Of a stretch of 64,000 nt of DNA, positions 43,081-53,796 are shown piece by piece. The position numbers were made by a program, and so were the translations under genes. The notes beneath the pieces were generated by a model. It was not told the DNA's origin. It searched no databases and saw nothing but the letters and a program-made list of their open reading frames with translations. Origin of the DNA: Arenibacter sp. F20364 (GTDB lineage Bacteria; Bacteroidota; Bacteroidia; Flavobacteriales; Flavobacteriaceae); NCBI RefSeq assembly GCF_023015905.1, contig NZ_JALKBD010000013.1, forward strand, positions 62,001 through 126,000. The letters are read 5' to 3'. Numbering within the stretch: the stretch's first letter is position 1; the number at the start of each line of letters is the position of its first letter.

Positions 43081-45243
43081 ATGGATAATGAAAATGATTT
43101 AAAGCAAATAATTGGGTATCCACTTAATGGTATTGAGCTTCGTCTGGACGGGATTGTGGATGAAGAATTTTGGACTACTATTCCGGCTAATGGCAATTTC
43201 TTAATGCAAGAACCCAAAGAAGGGGCTAAACCAACAGAGCAAACGGAAATACGAATTGCCTTTGATAGCCAAAATATTTATATCGCAGTGGTTTGTTATG
43301 ATAGTAGTCCGTCCGATATAAAGACTTTTCAAAAGAAAAGGGACGCATCCCTAGAGACAGATGATCGTTTCAGATGGATTTTTGATACATTTATGGACAA
43401 GCGAAGTGCCTATTTTTTCGAAATAAATCCCTTGGGATTACGCGGAGATGGTCTCATTTCTTCTGGCCAGGGTCAAACCTTGAACAAAGACTGGGATGGT
43501 ATATGGAATGCATGGACTTATATAGGCGATTTCGGTTGGTCTGCAGAAATCAAAATCCCTTTTCGCAGCATAAACTTTGATCCGAAAAGCGATGTTTGGG
43601 GAATTAATTTTCAAAGAACCATACGTCGTAAAAACGAAGAACAATTATGGACAGGTCATCGCCGTAATCAGGGATTGTTACGACCGCAGAATGCCGGTAT
43701 TATTACAGGGCTTGTTGGTCATTCGCAGGGATTGGGTTTGGAATTTATCCCTTATGGCATTACCCAGTCCAGCAAAGTATATGATGAGGAGAAGGCTGAG
43801 TACAGCAGTACTTCTTCTGCCGACCTGGGGTTTGATATTAACTACAATATTACATCCCAATTGAAAGCATCTATAACCTACAATACCGATTTTGCACAGA
43901 CCGAGGTAGACAATCGACAAATAAATCTTACTCGTTTTCCTTTGCGATTCCCAGAGAAAAGAGATTTTTTTCTTGAGGGATCCTCAATTTTGGAATTTGC
44001 GCCATCAAGTAATGTAGACCCTTATTTTAGTCGCAGAATCGGACTGGTGAACGGGATACCTATTCCTATTAAGTATGGAGGTCGTCTTATAGGAAATATA
44101 GGCAAGAGCAACATTGCACTATTGCATGTACGTACAGGAAGGGAAGGAGAACTGAATCCAGAAAATTTTTCAGTGGCCAGATATAGAAGAAATTTTTGGA
44201 AGGAGAGTTCTATCGGCCTAATATATACCCATAGAAGCACCGAAGACGATATATTATTTGGTAACCCAATTCAAGATAGAAAAACATGGGGTACCGATCT
44301 AAACTTAAGTACTTCAGAATTTCTAGGAGATAACACACTACAGTTCTCAGCCTTTTTTATTGCGCACAACCCCGCTTTACCCTCTGATGATTCCACCTCA
44401 ATATCTGATAGAGCAGTCCGGGGCTTTCGTTTTAATTTTCCCAACCAACCCTGGTCTGCTTGGGTTTCATATAGGGAATTTGGAGATGAGTATGATCCAG
44501 CAATCGGGTTTAACCAACGTAACGGTTTTAAAAGGTTGCAACCGGCAATTAACTATGCTCCCCTATTTGAAAAGAGTCTGTTTATAAGAGAAATAGAATG
44601 GGGCGTTTACTATGAGTATCTCACTTCATTGGAAAATAAACTTCTTACCGAAAATCTTCGGTTTAACTTGGGAACGATCAGATTTGAATCTGGTGATAAT
44701 TTAGGTGTTGAAGTCTCTAGGGGCTTTGAATTTCTTAGTGAAGACTTTGATATTCTTGGTGACAGTACAGTTATTGTAGCTCCAGGGAAATACGTTAATT
44801 GGGGTTACGAATTGCAGGCATCTTCTGCATCCTTTCGCAAGGTATCCGGATCAATTGGTTATGAAGCCGGAGGATTTTGGACCGGAAATATTAGAAGGCT
44901 GGTTATGGGCCTAACCATTCGTCCGGCACTTGGCATTAATCTAAGCGGTGGGTACACGCATGCCCAAGTAATTGCCGAAAACAGTGGATTTAGCACTAAT
45001 TTATTCCAGATAGATCTTGGCCTTGATTTTACACCCGATATTTCACTTTCGTCTAACATTCAATTTGATGATATAAGCGATATTCTGGGGACCAACACCC
45101 GTTTTAGATGGATAATTACCCCTGGTACCGACATTTTTTTTGTGTATAACCACAATTGGCTAAACGACCCAACAATGCATAGAAGTCTTTTTACAACACA
45201 ACAGGGAGCGGCGATGAAGGCGGTTTACACCTATCGTTTTTAG
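43081..45243 (+). CDS. DUF5916 outer-membrane protein with N-terminal CBM9-like domain (5' frameshift likely)
   Basis: A 720-residue protein: residues 15-190 are a carbohydrate-binding family 9-like domain (GIELRLDGIVDEEFWTTIP, YIAVVCYDSSP, DDRFRWIFDTFMDKRSAYFFEINPLG), then a DUF5916 beta-barrel region ending in a C-terminal Phe (KAVYTYRF). Relatives have an N-terminal signal peptide. Here it is missing from this frame, but an ATG at 42989 in the next frame reads MNFQNHFKKILIYAIYQIPM plus YLIPVLGFV; one added base near 43073 would join it to QNMDNEND. Either the gene is damaged or the sequence has an error there. Confidence 0.85.
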   Translation: MDNENDLKQIIGYPLNGIELRLDGIVDEEFWTTIPANGNFLMQEPKEGAKPTEQTEIRIAFDSQNIYIAVVCYDSSPSDIKTFQKKRDASLETDDRFRWIFDTFMDKRSAYFFEINPLGLRGDGLISSGQGQTLNKDWDGIWNAWTYIGDFGWSAEIKIPFRSINFDPKSDVWGINFQRTIRRKNEEQLWTGHRRNQGLLRPQNAGIITGLVGHSQGLGLEFIPYGITQSSKVYDEEKAEYSSTSSADLGFDINYNITSQLKASITYNTDFAQTEVDNRQINLTRFPLRFPEKRDFFLEGSSILEFAPSSNVDPYFSRRIGLVNGIPIPIKYGGRLIGNIGKSNIALLHVRTGREGELNPENFSVARYRRNFWKESSIGLIYTHRSTEDDILFGNPIQDRKTWGTDLNLSTSEFLGDNTLQFSAFFIAHNPALPSDDSTSISDRAVRGFRFNFPNQPWSAWVSYREFGDEYDPAIGFNQRNGFKRLQPAINYAPLFEKSLFIREIEWGVYYEYLTSLENKLLTENLRFNLGTIRFESGDNLGVEVSRGFEFLSEDFDILGDSTVIVAPGKYVNWGYELQASSASFRKVSGSIGYEAGGFWTGNIRRLVMGLTIRPALGINLSGGYTHAQVIAENSGFSTNLFQIDLGLDFTPDISLSSNIQFDDISDILGTNTRFRWIITPGTDIFFVYNHNWLNDPTMHRSLFTTQQGAAMKAVYTYRF

Positions 45244-45574
45244 GTAGGTAATAGTTATAAAGACCGTTGAGAATCAAATAACCAAGACTTTTATATTCTT
45301 AGGGAAAAACTTGGATGAAAGTACAAAATGCTATTGTATATATTTTTTGATCGGAAAACGAAAGGAGGGGTATAAGGACCGTCTGTCGTAATTGTATTTC
45401 ATTAAATATTGCTAATTTTCCATTACTATCGCCCCGTTTTGCATTTCATTTTAAGTCTAAACTCCTAATCATGGATACAAAATTTTGTCTTCAACAAACA
45501 AAAAAAAGGAACAATAGTTTCCCATTGTTCCTTTTGCAACTAAACTAACTCAACTCAAACTTTTAGGTATATAG
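45244..45574. other. Convergent intergenic region, 330 bp
   Basis: No gene seen. It holds the terminator at 45504-45535 and AT-rich sequence. Confidence 0.5.
45504..45535 (-). terminator. Terminator after the sulfatase genes
   Basis: A 12-bp perfect stem (AAAAGGAACAAT and complement, 8-base loop) followed on the minus strand by a run of seven T. It may also serve the convergent DUF5916 gene. Confidence 0.8.
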
Positions 45575-47035
45575 CTATTTTATATTCCCGTATTCTGGAT
45601 TTTCTATTGGTTTTTTGGTTTTTAAATCTTTATTTATAATACTAAGTTCTGCCTTCAACTCCGCCAACTTTTCCTTATTGCTTTGAGCCAAATCATTTCT
45701 TTCAGAAATATCAGATTCTAGGTTATATAATTCATATACATCTTTCTCAAAAAAATAGACCAGTTTCCAGTTCCCTTTCCTTAAGGCCTGTCCGGGTGTC
45801 CAGCCACTGCCGTGGTAATGGGGATAATCCCATAACAAAACATCATGAAGTTCTTCCTGCTGGCCTTCCATTAATCCGGTTAGACTTAATCCATCCTTAT
45901 GTAGTTCTGGTTTCAACGATATACCTAAAACATCCAAAATAGTTGGAAACAGATCCATACTAATTACTGGATTATTAATTGTTGAGTGTTTATTCACGCC
46001 TGGTTCTCTAATAATCAAAGGCACCCGTATGCCTCCTTCATAGGCCCAGCCTTTTCCGGCTCTTAATGGCCTAACACTCGTTGGAGCTATTCTATTGTTC
46101 ATTAGTGTAGATAGTCCCCCATTATCTGAAGTAAAAATGACCAAAGTATCATCCATTAAGTTTAGATTTTCCAATCTATCCAAAAGCCTACCGACATTAT
46201 GATCCAAGGCATAAACCATTGAAGCATACTCAGGATTATACTGATTTAATAAAGTCTGACCAGAACCCTCAGCTTCCAATATAGCAATACTGTCATGCAG
46301 CATTTTTTGCTTTACCTGAAATTTCCCCAAATATCTCTTGCAGGCCTGTATAGGTGTATGAACGGTATAATAGGATAAATACAGTAAAAAAGGATTATCC
46401 TCATTGCTTTCAAGAAAACGAATGGACTCATCGGTAAGTCTATCAGTAAGATATTCACCCTCTTCCCCATCAGTCAATTTCGGATTATTATATGGGGAAT
46501 AATAGCCTCGTGGAGGACTTCCTTTATGATGGCCCCCTTTGTTAATATCAAACCCTTGATCTTCTGGCAAAGAATTAGTATCTCCAAGATGCCACTTTCC
46601 TGCAAAAAATGTTTTGTACCCTTCTTCCTTAAGAGTTTCAGCAAAAGTGACTTCTTCTAATGGCAGTTCATGTAAGTCTTCAGGGCCTGTAAGCGGCATG
46701 GTTTTGGGATCATTACCTGGTATCCAATCTGTAATTCCGATCCTAGATGGGTATCTGCCGGTCAATATTGCCGCCCTAGTTGGAGAACATACAGGATTTG
46801 GAGTGTAAGCGCTAGTAAAAACATGTCCCTGGGCAGCAAGACGATCTATATTTGGTGTCTCATAAAAAGTGCTGCCGTAACAAGCCAAATCTTTCCAGCC
46901 TAAATCATCAACCAGAATAAAAACCACGTTTTTTTTATTTTTAAAATCTTGATTTTCATTAGGAGGATTTTCCTTCGCTCTTTTACAACTAACAATTGCA
47001 CTTATAAACAACAAAAAAAAGGTTAAAATCTTCAT
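45575..47035 (-). CDS. S1-family sulfatase, lipoprotein
   Basis: A 486-residue sulfatase anchored as a lipoprotein (lipobox IVSC, Cys17). Metal ligands start at Asp43-Asp44 (FILVDDLGW), the formylglycine precursor is Cys83 in CSPTR, and GKWHLGD plus FTSDNGG complete the active site. The Cys must be converted by a formylglycine-generating enzyme not encoded here. Removes sulfate esters from a polysaccharide. Second gene after a related sulfatase, 41 bp apart. Confidence 0.95.
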   Translation of the reverse strand: MKILTFFLLFISAIVSCKRAKENPPNENQDFKNKKNVVFILVDDLGWKDLACYGSTFYETPNIDRLAAQGHVFTSAYTPNPVCSPTRAAILTGRYPSRIGITDWIPGNDPKTMPLTGPEDLHELPLEEVTFAETLKEEGYKTFFAGKWHLGDTNSLPEDQGFDINKGGHHKGSPPRGYYSPYNNPKLTDGEEGEYLTDRLTDESIRFLESNEDNPFLLYLSYYTVHTPIQACKRYLGKFQVKQKMLHDSIAILEAEGSGQTLLNQYNPEYASMVYALDHNVGRLLDRLENLNLMDDTLVIFTSDNGGLSTLMNNRIAPTSVRPLRAGKGWAYEGGIRVPLIIREPGVNKHSTINNPVISMDLFPTILDVLGISLKPELHKDGLSLTGLMEGQQEELHDVLLWDYPHYHGSGWTPGQALRKGNWKLVYFFEKDVYELYNLESDISERNDLAQSNKEKLAELKAELSIINKDLKTKKPIENPEYGNIK

Positions 47036-47076
47036 TTAATGTCTAATTTAGATGGTTAGGGAAATTTTAGTAGACT

Positions 47077-48672
47077 TTAATCTTGGGTTATTTTGCTTCC
47101 CCACCAGTCATTATTAGGTTCAAAATCCTTTGATAAAAAATTCATTCGCTCAGCTTCTAAAGCAGGTAACTTCTCTTTAACAATGTTCTGATGCCTTTTT
47201 GCGGCAAGTTTCATATCAAATTCAGGATCTTTTGTTGGCATATTGGCTCCAACGTTCTCAAGCCAATCAACAAGTTTTTTGCTAAGTTTTTCTGCTATTT
47301 CAGGGTTTTCAGTAATGACATTGGATTGCTCGCCAGCATCTGAAGCTAGGTTGTACAACTCCTCTCTTCCATCTTCCCAATAATGGATTAGCTTCCAATC
47401 ATTCTCCCTAATAATCGATGAAGGATTGCCTCCTTGATTACCATAATGTGGGTAGTGCCAGAACAGAGGTCTTTGAATATCCATTTTTTCACCTTCTAAA
47501 ATAGGCTTAAGGCTAATACCGTCTATATGTTGCTCTGGCAGCAAATTTACATTCGCCAAATCTAAAAGTGTTGGGTAGAAATCAGTTCCTGTTACTGGAA
47601 AACTACTCTGTGACCCGCCATTCTTCAACCATGGTACCTTTATAAAATAAGGTTCACGAATACCTCCCTCCCATTGATATCCTTTCCCTCCTCGTAATGG
47701 AAGGTTCGAAGTAGAGAAGGCATCACCAGATGCAACACCACCGTTGTCCGAAGTAAAGACTACTATAGTATTTTCTTCAAGTCCAGCTTCCTTTAACGCC
47801 TGAAGCACAACTCCAACTGCGTCGTCCATACTTTCAACTAGTCCGGCATATATAGGGTTATCCTGGACTTGTCTGACAGGTAAAACACGTTCCATTTTAT
47901 ATCCATCCTTCGCTATACCTTTATCCTCGGCTTTATCTCTATATTTCTGCCATTTTTCACTTGTTGTTTGTATAGGACCATGCACAGCATAAAACGATAG
48001 AAAAGCAAAAAAGGCAGAATCCTTGTGTTGTTTAATAAAATTCGCTGTTTCCTTGCCCAAACGCATAGTCAAGTTTTCACCTTTAACTATGTTGGGTAAT
48101 TTGGGGTTGTCCCAAGGCGAAAAATAACCGCCCATTGGACTGCCTTTATCCCAACCCCCCTTATTGATTTCAAATCCATGATCCTCTGGATATGATCCTT
48201 CCCCACCTAAATGCCATTTTCCTGCAAAAAAAGTTTTGTAACCAGCTGCCTTCATTGCTTCAGCTATGGTAACGTCATTTTCCGGAAGGTTATGTACATA
48301 TTCTGCTGGAAGTAATTTATCATGCCTATTATGTTTGCGCCAGGCAGTACCCGAAGCCGCGCCAATCCAATCTGTAATACCATGACGAGCTGTAAATTTA
48401 CCGGTCATGATGCTGGCCCTGGAAGGACTACAGACCCTACTGGCAGCATAACCCTGTTCGAAAACCATGCCTTCTTCTGCTATACGATCCACATTAGGAG
48501 TCTCATAAAATTTACTTCCAGTAATGCTCAAATCGTGTAGCCCTAGGTCATCGACAAGAATAAATACAATATTTGGTTTTTTCTCGACCTCTTCGACTCT
48601 CTTATTGTTCTCCCTACAAGACAATAATACAAGTGTAAAAATTACCAAGCCAATTAATTTAGAATGTTTCAT
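47077..48672 (-). CDS. S1-family sulfatase, lipoprotein
   Basis: A 531-residue sulfatase with lipobox LLSC (Cys19), metal ligands Asp41-Asp42, formylglycine Cys81 in CSPSR, GKWHLGG and FTSDNGG. Related to its downstream neighbour but not a recent duplicate. Lies after the susD gene, separated by a hairpin at 48738-48769 that may lower sulfatase expression relative to the SusCD pair. Confidence 0.95.
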   Translation of the reverse strand: MKHSKLIGLVIFTLVLLSCRENNKRVEEVEKKPNIVFILVDDLGLHDLSITGSKFYETPNVDRIAEEGMVFEQGYAASRVCSPSRASIMTGKFTARHGITDWIGAASGTAWRKHNRHDKLLPAEYVHNLPENDVTIAEAMKAAGYKTFFAGKWHLGGEGSYPEDHGFEINKGGWDKGSPMGGYFSPWDNPKLPNIVKGENLTMRLGKETANFIKQHKDSAFFAFLSFYAVHGPIQTTSEKWQKYRDKAEDKGIAKDGYKMERVLPVRQVQDNPIYAGLVESMDDAVGVVLQALKEAGLEENTIVVFTSDNGGVASGDAFSTSNLPLRGGKGYQWEGGIREPYFIKVPWLKNGGSQSSFPVTGTDFYPTLLDLANVNLLPEQHIDGISLKPILEGEKMDIQRPLFWHYPHYGNQGGNPSSIIRENDWKLIHYWEDGREELYNLASDAGEQSNVITENPEIAEKLSKKLVDWLENVGANMPTKDPEFDMKLAAKRHQNIVKEKLPALEAERMNFLSKDFEPNNDWWGSKITQD

Positions 48673-48737
48673 TTTGAAGTGATGTTTTGTTTAATACAAA
48701 TTCATTTTGGTGCACTTACCCCCTACCTACTTTAAGA

Positions 48738-48769
48738 TGAAAAACCATGGAGCCAACCATGGTTTTTCA
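48738..48769 (-). terminator. Hairpin between susD and the sulfatase genes
   Basis: A perfect 13-bp stem (TGAAAAACCATGG and complement, 6-base loop); on the minus strand the TTTTTCA arm gives a short U tract, so a leaky terminator or mRNA-end stabilizer. Confidence 0.6.
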
Positions 48770-48796
48770 AATCTTTGCATAGTTATAAATTAGAAA

Positions 48797-50272
48797 TCAA
48801 TATCCAGGATTCTGGGTAATACTACCCTCTGAAATTTCCCGTTCCCTAGCAGGAACAGGCAACAACACATGATGATCTTGAATGTTTGCCGCTGGCGTTC
48901 CTAGATGAGGGTCTGAAGCATTTCTTATGGTCTCAACAAAAATCCCCCATCTCAGCAAATCATACTTACGATGGCCTTCAAACCCAAGTTCCGTGGCACG
49001 TTCCTTTCGCAAAGCTTCTCGGAACGAAGTTTGATCTAAACCGCTTAAAGGCGGTAGGCCTGCTCTTTCCCTTACTTGGTTTATAAAAGGGTACGCATTT
49101 GTAGGTCCATTTAACTCGTTTTCCGCCTCGGCACGCATTAAAAGCACATCTGAATATCTGATCAGGTAGGTGTTTTGACTACCATTGTTACTTTTTGGAG
49201 CATCTCCGTCCGCATTAAGATATTTACCCGTGACCGGGCCCGCACCTGGCGTTCTTGGCGACTCAAGCACGTTACCATTTAATTCTGTAACGTAACTTAT
49301 TTCTTTTCTTACATCTCCATCTTCAAACATGTTCAGGTAGTCAGTGGTAGGCAACATGTTTTCCCAGCCACCGCCTACAGCATTGGTAGCACCAACTATT
49401 TCCGTATCTCTAGAGCCTACCCAGCTTTGCTTAAAATCGTTACGTTCATCCTGTTGAAATTGTATATCAAAAACATTTTCGTTCACCAAAACTCCGTTTT
49501 TATCTGGCATAAGAACATACTCCGCGTTTTGTCCCCAAAGGCTATTATAGTCCGCCACTAATCCAAACATACCAGAAGCAATTACTTGCTGTGCTCTGGT
49601 ATTAGCTTCCAACCATTCATTCTGAGTAAGATGTACTTTGGCCAGTAGTGCGGTAGCTGACCACTTAGTTGCTCTTCCCATTTCTGCACCTACATACTCG
49701 TTGGGCAAGACAGATTGCGCCTCACTAAGATCTTGTTCTATTAAATCATAAACTTCCTCCACTGTATTTCTGGTTATACCTACCAACTCATCTGTATTGG
49801 TTATTACTTCCTTTAGTAAAGGAACATCCCCATAAACCCTTACTAGCTCAAAATAATAAAACGCTCTTAAAAATTTAGCTTCAGCAATTAAGCGCTCTTT
49901 TAAATAGTCATCATTCATTGCTACATCCGGTACGAACTGTATTACTGTATTTGCAAGAGCAATACCTTGATAATTTGATTGCCACATAGCTGTGGCATCG
50001 CCATTATTATCATTTAGGTCCAAAAACCAAGAAACAGGTCGCATATTGTGTTGGCCTTGAAAGGCGATGTCACTTGGAGTAAAGGCATAATAAAAGGAAA
50101 TAATATTACTATGCAACGCCGTGTAAGCTGCTGTAGTTGCTGCTAGAGCATCTTGTTCAGTAGCCGGAAAGCTTCCCGGAACCAAAAAATCTATGGGCTT
50201 TTCAGTGATGATATCCTCACAAGATTGCAACGCTGCCCCCAATATTAGTGTAAATAGAATTATTTTTTTCAT
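48797..50272 (-). CDS. SusD/RagB family surface glycan-binding lipoprotein
   Basis: A 491-residue lipoprotein (MKKIILFTLILGAALQSCED, Cys18) with the TPR-rich SusD fold: RLIAEAKFLRAFYYFELVRVYGDVPLL is the family signature, and YLIRYSDVLLMRAEAENEL plus RKYDLLRWG mark the C-terminal part. Binds the glycan and forms a lid on the SusC partner. Directly follows susC (14 bp). Confidence 0.96.
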   Translation of the reverse strand: MKKIILFTLILGAALQSCEDIITEKPIDFLVPGSFPATEQDALAATTAAYTALHSNIISFYYAFTPSDIAFQGQHNMRPVSWFLDLNDNNGDATAMWQSNYQGIALANTVIQFVPDVAMNDDYLKERLIAEAKFLRAFYYFELVRVYGDVPLLKEVITNTDELVGITRNTVEEVYDLIEQDLSEAQSVLPNEYVGAEMGRATKWSATALLAKVHLTQNEWLEANTRAQQVIASGMFGLVADYNSLWGQNAEYVLMPDKNGVLVNENVFDIQFQQDERNDFKQSWVGSRDTEIVGATNAVGGGWENMLPTTDYLNMFEDGDVRKEISYVTELNGNVLESPRTPGAGPVTGKYLNADGDAPKSNNGSQNTYLIRYSDVLLMRAEAENELNGPTNAYPFINQVRERAGLPPLSGLDQTSFREALRKERATELGFEGHRKYDLLRWGIFVETIRNASDPHLGTPAANIQDHHVLLPVPAREREISEGSITQNPGY

Positions 50273-50286
50273 ATCTCTAATTTTTT

Positions 50287-53200
50287 TTAAAATGTCAAAC
50301 TTAAACCTAGTGTAACGGACCTCACAGACGGGTCTTGCGCCTGATCGTATCCTCTTCGCGCGTTTTCGTTTCCTCTGTTAATTTCTGGATCATATCCACT
50401 ATAATTGTCGAACAACAATAAATTGGTTCCACTAACATAAACTTTAGCATTTTGAAAAATGGGCATCAAACTTGTTGGAATATTATACCCTAAACTTATG
50501 TTGCGCAATCGGAGAAAAGAACCATCCTCTATTATTCCCGTCTCAGGAACAACCTCCGTCCTAAAAACACCTCTTACTGATGGAATATTACTCTCGGTAT
50601 TGTCAGGTGTCCAACGATTGGCAAACATGCCACTTACGTTGTTATCGAAAGCGGTATTTATTCGGGAATCGGTTTCATTAAAAATATCATTCCCCAATAC
50701 AAATGACCAATACATTGAAAACTCCAATCCTTTATAAGTGAAAGTATTATTCATACCTCCAAAAATCTCTGGATGTGGATTACCAATAATTGTCTGATCA
50801 AAAGCATCTATTACCCCATCCGGTGTACCGTCCGGGCCACTGATATCTTCAAATCGTTTTCCACCAGGAAAAACTCCTCTACCAGAAACACCTGCGTCAT
50901 CAATTTCCGCCTGTGAATTCCAAATACCATTACGAATATACCCGTAGAAGGAACCTATAGGCTCTCCTTCTTTTATAACTGCAGATGGCTGATTTAAAAC
51001 CCCTCCAAATCTATTTATCAATAACTCACCATCTTCATCAGGGATGGATATAACCTCATTCTTGTTGGTAGATATATTAAAACTCGTATCCCATCTAAAA
51101 TCATTCTTATCAATATTAATTGAATTCACAAATAGTTCGAATCCTTGATTTTCTATAGACCCAAAATTGGTCGGAATTACAGCGTTGGGCACTCCTGCCA
51201 GCCATAAAATTTCTTCGTCGGTAAACAAATCATTGGTTTCCTTATGGTAATAGTCCAATGTAACTTGTAATCGATCATTAAAAAAAGAAGTATCGATACC
51301 CAAATCCAATTGATCGGTAGTCTCAAATTTTAATTGATCATTACCCAATCGATTTAATCCAATTCCGTTAGTAATATCACCACTATTACCAAAAAGATAA
51401 GTAAAACCTGCTCCTAATCTTGCTAAGGAAGTACCTCCAGAAGCTGGATTACCCAATCGGCCATAACTAGCTCTGAATTTAAGATCATCAAACAAACCTA
51501 AGCTTTCTATAAATTCCTCACGACCAGCGTTCCACGCAACTGCGACTGATGGAAAAGTACCCCATTTACTGTCTTTTGCAAAATTGGAAGATCCATCAAC
51601 CCTTCCATTCAAGGTAACTCTATACTTACCTTTATAGCCATAATTTAATCTAAACAAATAGGATTCTACCCCAAACTCATTGGAGTAGGAACCCGCTCCC
51701 GTTCTATCCGACCCAGATCCCAAATTATTATATGCAAAATAATCTGTAGTAAAACCCCTAACTTGCACCGAGTTTCCTGAATTGAATATCCGCTGCCTTG
51801 TATAGCCAAAAAGCCCATCCAGATCGTGATCGCCAAAGGATGTGTTATATGATAATGTTTGCTCTACCAGAACACTTAAATACTCTGAATTGGAAATGTT
51901 TGCGGTACCCCTGTCATTAATTTGCCCAAACAATGTTGAAGGAGCATAATTCTCGCTTTTGTCGAGAGACAAATCCGTACCAAAATTAAACTTATATTTT
52001 AAATTCTTTATTGGCTCAAGTTCGGCATAAACAGTACCTAATATCCTAGACCTAGTATTTAAATTGATATTTTTGGCAGAGTCACCCACAGGGTTTTCCG
52101 CATTTAATTCGGCACTCGCTGTTTGGATGGTGTATTCTCCATTTTCATCAAATACTGGCAGTGTAGGAAACCAACCAGCAATATTAATAATATTACTGCT
52201 TCTTGGTACGCTAGTACTTCGTGAAAGGGTAACCGAATTCCCAATTTTAAGCACGTCATTAATTTGATAATCCCCATTTAAACGAAGTTGGTATCTTTTT
52301 AGATTACTATCCCTAAAGATTCCATCTTGATCGAAATAATTCCCAGAAACAAAATATTGTGCTTTTTCATTGCCACCAGAAGCGGACAAGGTATGACTAG
52401 TCATTGGCGCTCCATGGTTATATACCTCTTCTTGCCAGTTAGTTCCCTCTCCTAAAGAAGCAGGATCCGGATAGGCCACAATACCTTGTACTTCGTTTTG
52501 CCAAGCTGCAAATTCAGAGGCATTTAGTACATCGATAAAACGTGTTGGAGATTGAAAGGTGGTATAGGCATCATATGTAAACCTTGATTGCCCTGCCTTT
52601 CCCCTTTTGGTTGTAATCAATACAACACCAGCAGATCCTCTTGAACCATATAGTGCTGTAGCAGAAGCATCTTTTAATACTTCAACAGATTCAATGTCCA
52701 GCACATTAATATCTGACGAATTACCAGCTCCAATTAAACCATCAATTACAAATAAAGGCGAACTGTTTCCCGAAATGGAGTTGGTCCCCCGAATTCTAAT
52801 CGATGCGGCCGCTCCAGGCTGTGAAGAGGTTGGTGTAATCTGTACCCCAGAAACCTTTCCTCTCAAAGCATCATCCAAACGTACCGAAGGGGTCGCATTT
52901 ATTTCCGCAGTCTTTATTGAAGATACTGCGCCTGTCAAATCCGATTTCTTCACAGTTCCATATGCTACTACTACCACTTCATCTAATCCAGAAGCACTTT
53001 CCTCTAGTGTAATGTTAATATTATTTTGACCATTAACTAATACTTCCTTGGTTGAAAATCCGATATATGAAACTTCTAATATGACATTTCCATCATCAAC
53101 AGAAATTGAAAAGTTACCATCGAAATCTGTTTGAGTACCATTGGTAGTACCTTTTTCAACAATACTTGCCCCGGGCAGCGGAGTGCCATCTTGATCGGTA

Positions 53201-53640
53201 ACGACTCCGGCTACCTGAAATTGTTCGGCTTTTAAAAGTTTATCTGGTATAAGGGCCTGGATTGGGGAGGTTAAATTTAATTTCTTCCTACTCAAAATGA
53301 TTTGCTTGTTCAGTACCTCAAAAGTAACATCGGTATTTTCAAATAATTTTGATAGAATAACAGCAATCTTCTTATTCTCGACCTTTATGGTTATTTTCCT
53401 ATTAAGATCTACATCTTTCCTGTTCAGCAAAAATTTAAATTCCGACGCAGCTTCTATTTTATGGATAATTGTTTCCAAAGGAGCATTGGAAATATCCAAG
53501 GTGATTTTTTTGCTTTGTGAATAGGTATTTGCTTGAATTTGGAACAAGGAAACAATGGTTAACAGTACCGTGAGTTTCATTTTTAAGCTTAGTTTAAAAA
53601 GGCATAGCCCATATGCCTCTGAATTTAAGAGTTTTTTCAT
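50287..53640 (-). CDS. SusC/RagA TonB-dependent transporter with STN signalling domain
   Basis: An 1117-residue outer-membrane importer. After the signal peptide there is an STN (secretin/TonB N-terminal) domain (residues 48-115: LDISNAPLETIIHKIEAASEFKFLLN), a carboxypeptidase-regulatory-like domain (about 143-225), the plug (DDALRGKVSGVQI, SIRIRGTNSISGNSSPLFVIDG) and the barrel ending SVTLGLSLTF. The STN domain should contact the FecR anti-sigma factor encoded next to it, so ligand uptake signals through FecR to the ECF sigma factor. The substrate is probably an oligosaccharide from a sulfated polymer. Confidence 0.96.
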   Translation of the reverse strand: MKKLLNSEAYGLCLFKLSLKMKLTVLLTIVSLFQIQANTYSQSKKITLDISNAPLETIIHKIEAASEFKFLLNRKDVDLNRKITIKVENKKIAVILSKLFENTDVTFEVLNKQIILSRKKLNLTSPIQALIPDKLLKAEQFQVAGVVTDQDGTPLPGASIVEKGTTNGTQTDFDGNFSISVDDGNVILEVSYIGFSTKEVLVNGQNNINITLEESASGLDEVVVVAYGTVKKSDLTGAVSSIKTAEINATPSVRLDDALRGKVSGVQITPTSSQPGAAASIRIRGTNSISGNSSPLFVIDGLIGAGNSSDINVLDIESVEVLKDASATALYGSRGSAGVVLITTKRGKAGQSRFTYDAYTTFQSPTRFIDVLNASEFAAWQNEVQGIVAYPDPASLGEGTNWQEEVYNHGAPMTSHTLSASGGNEKAQYFVSGNYFDQDGIFRDSNLKRYQLRLNGDYQINDVLKIGNSVTLSRSTSVPRSSNIINIAGWFPTLPVFDENGEYTIQTASAELNAENPVGDSAKNINLNTRSRILGTVYAELEPIKNLKYKFNFGTDLSLDKSENYAPSTLFGQINDRGTANISNSEYLSVLVEQTLSYNTSFGDHDLDGLFGYTRQRIFNSGNSVQVRGFTTDYFAYNNLGSGSDRTGAGSYSNEFGVESYLFRLNYGYKGKYRVTLNGRVDGSSNFAKDSKWGTFPSVAVAWNAGREEFIESLGLFDDLKFRASYGRLGNPASGGTSLARLGAGFTYLFGNSGDITNGIGLNRLGNDQLKFETTDQLDLGIDTSFFNDRLQVTLDYYHKETNDLFTDEEILWLAGVPNAVIPTNFGSIENQGFELFVNSINIDKNDFRWDTSFNISTNKNEVISIPDEDGELLINRFGGVLNQPSAVIKEGEPIGSFYGYIRNGIWNSQAEIDDAGVSGRGVFPGGKRFEDISGPDGTPDGVIDAFDQTIIGNPHPEIFGGMNNTFTYKGLEFSMYWSFVLGNDIFNETDSRINTAFDNNVSGMFANRWTPDNTESNIPSVRGVFRTEVVPETGIIEDGSFLRLRNISLGYNIPTSLMPIFQNAKVYVSGTNLLLFDNYSGYDPEINRGNENARRGYDQAQDPSVRSVTLGLSLTF

Positions 53641-53796
53641 AATTTTGGTTTGTTAATTGATTTAAATTCGTTTAAATCATTTTGTACTAAATCGGGGAAT
53701 GTGTCCGCATTTTCCGATTTTTACGTTAAAATGATTCTGTGGTTGGTTTAATTAAGAGTGTCTATTCATATACTTCAGATTTAAAAGGTTTAAGTT

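Noticed and set aside
53690-53719. Hairpin AATCGGGGAATG/CATTTTCCGATT between fecR and susC
   Set aside because: Pairs well only as plus-strand RNA through G-U pairs; on the transcribed minus strand two mismatches break it, so I do not call it a terminator or regulator.
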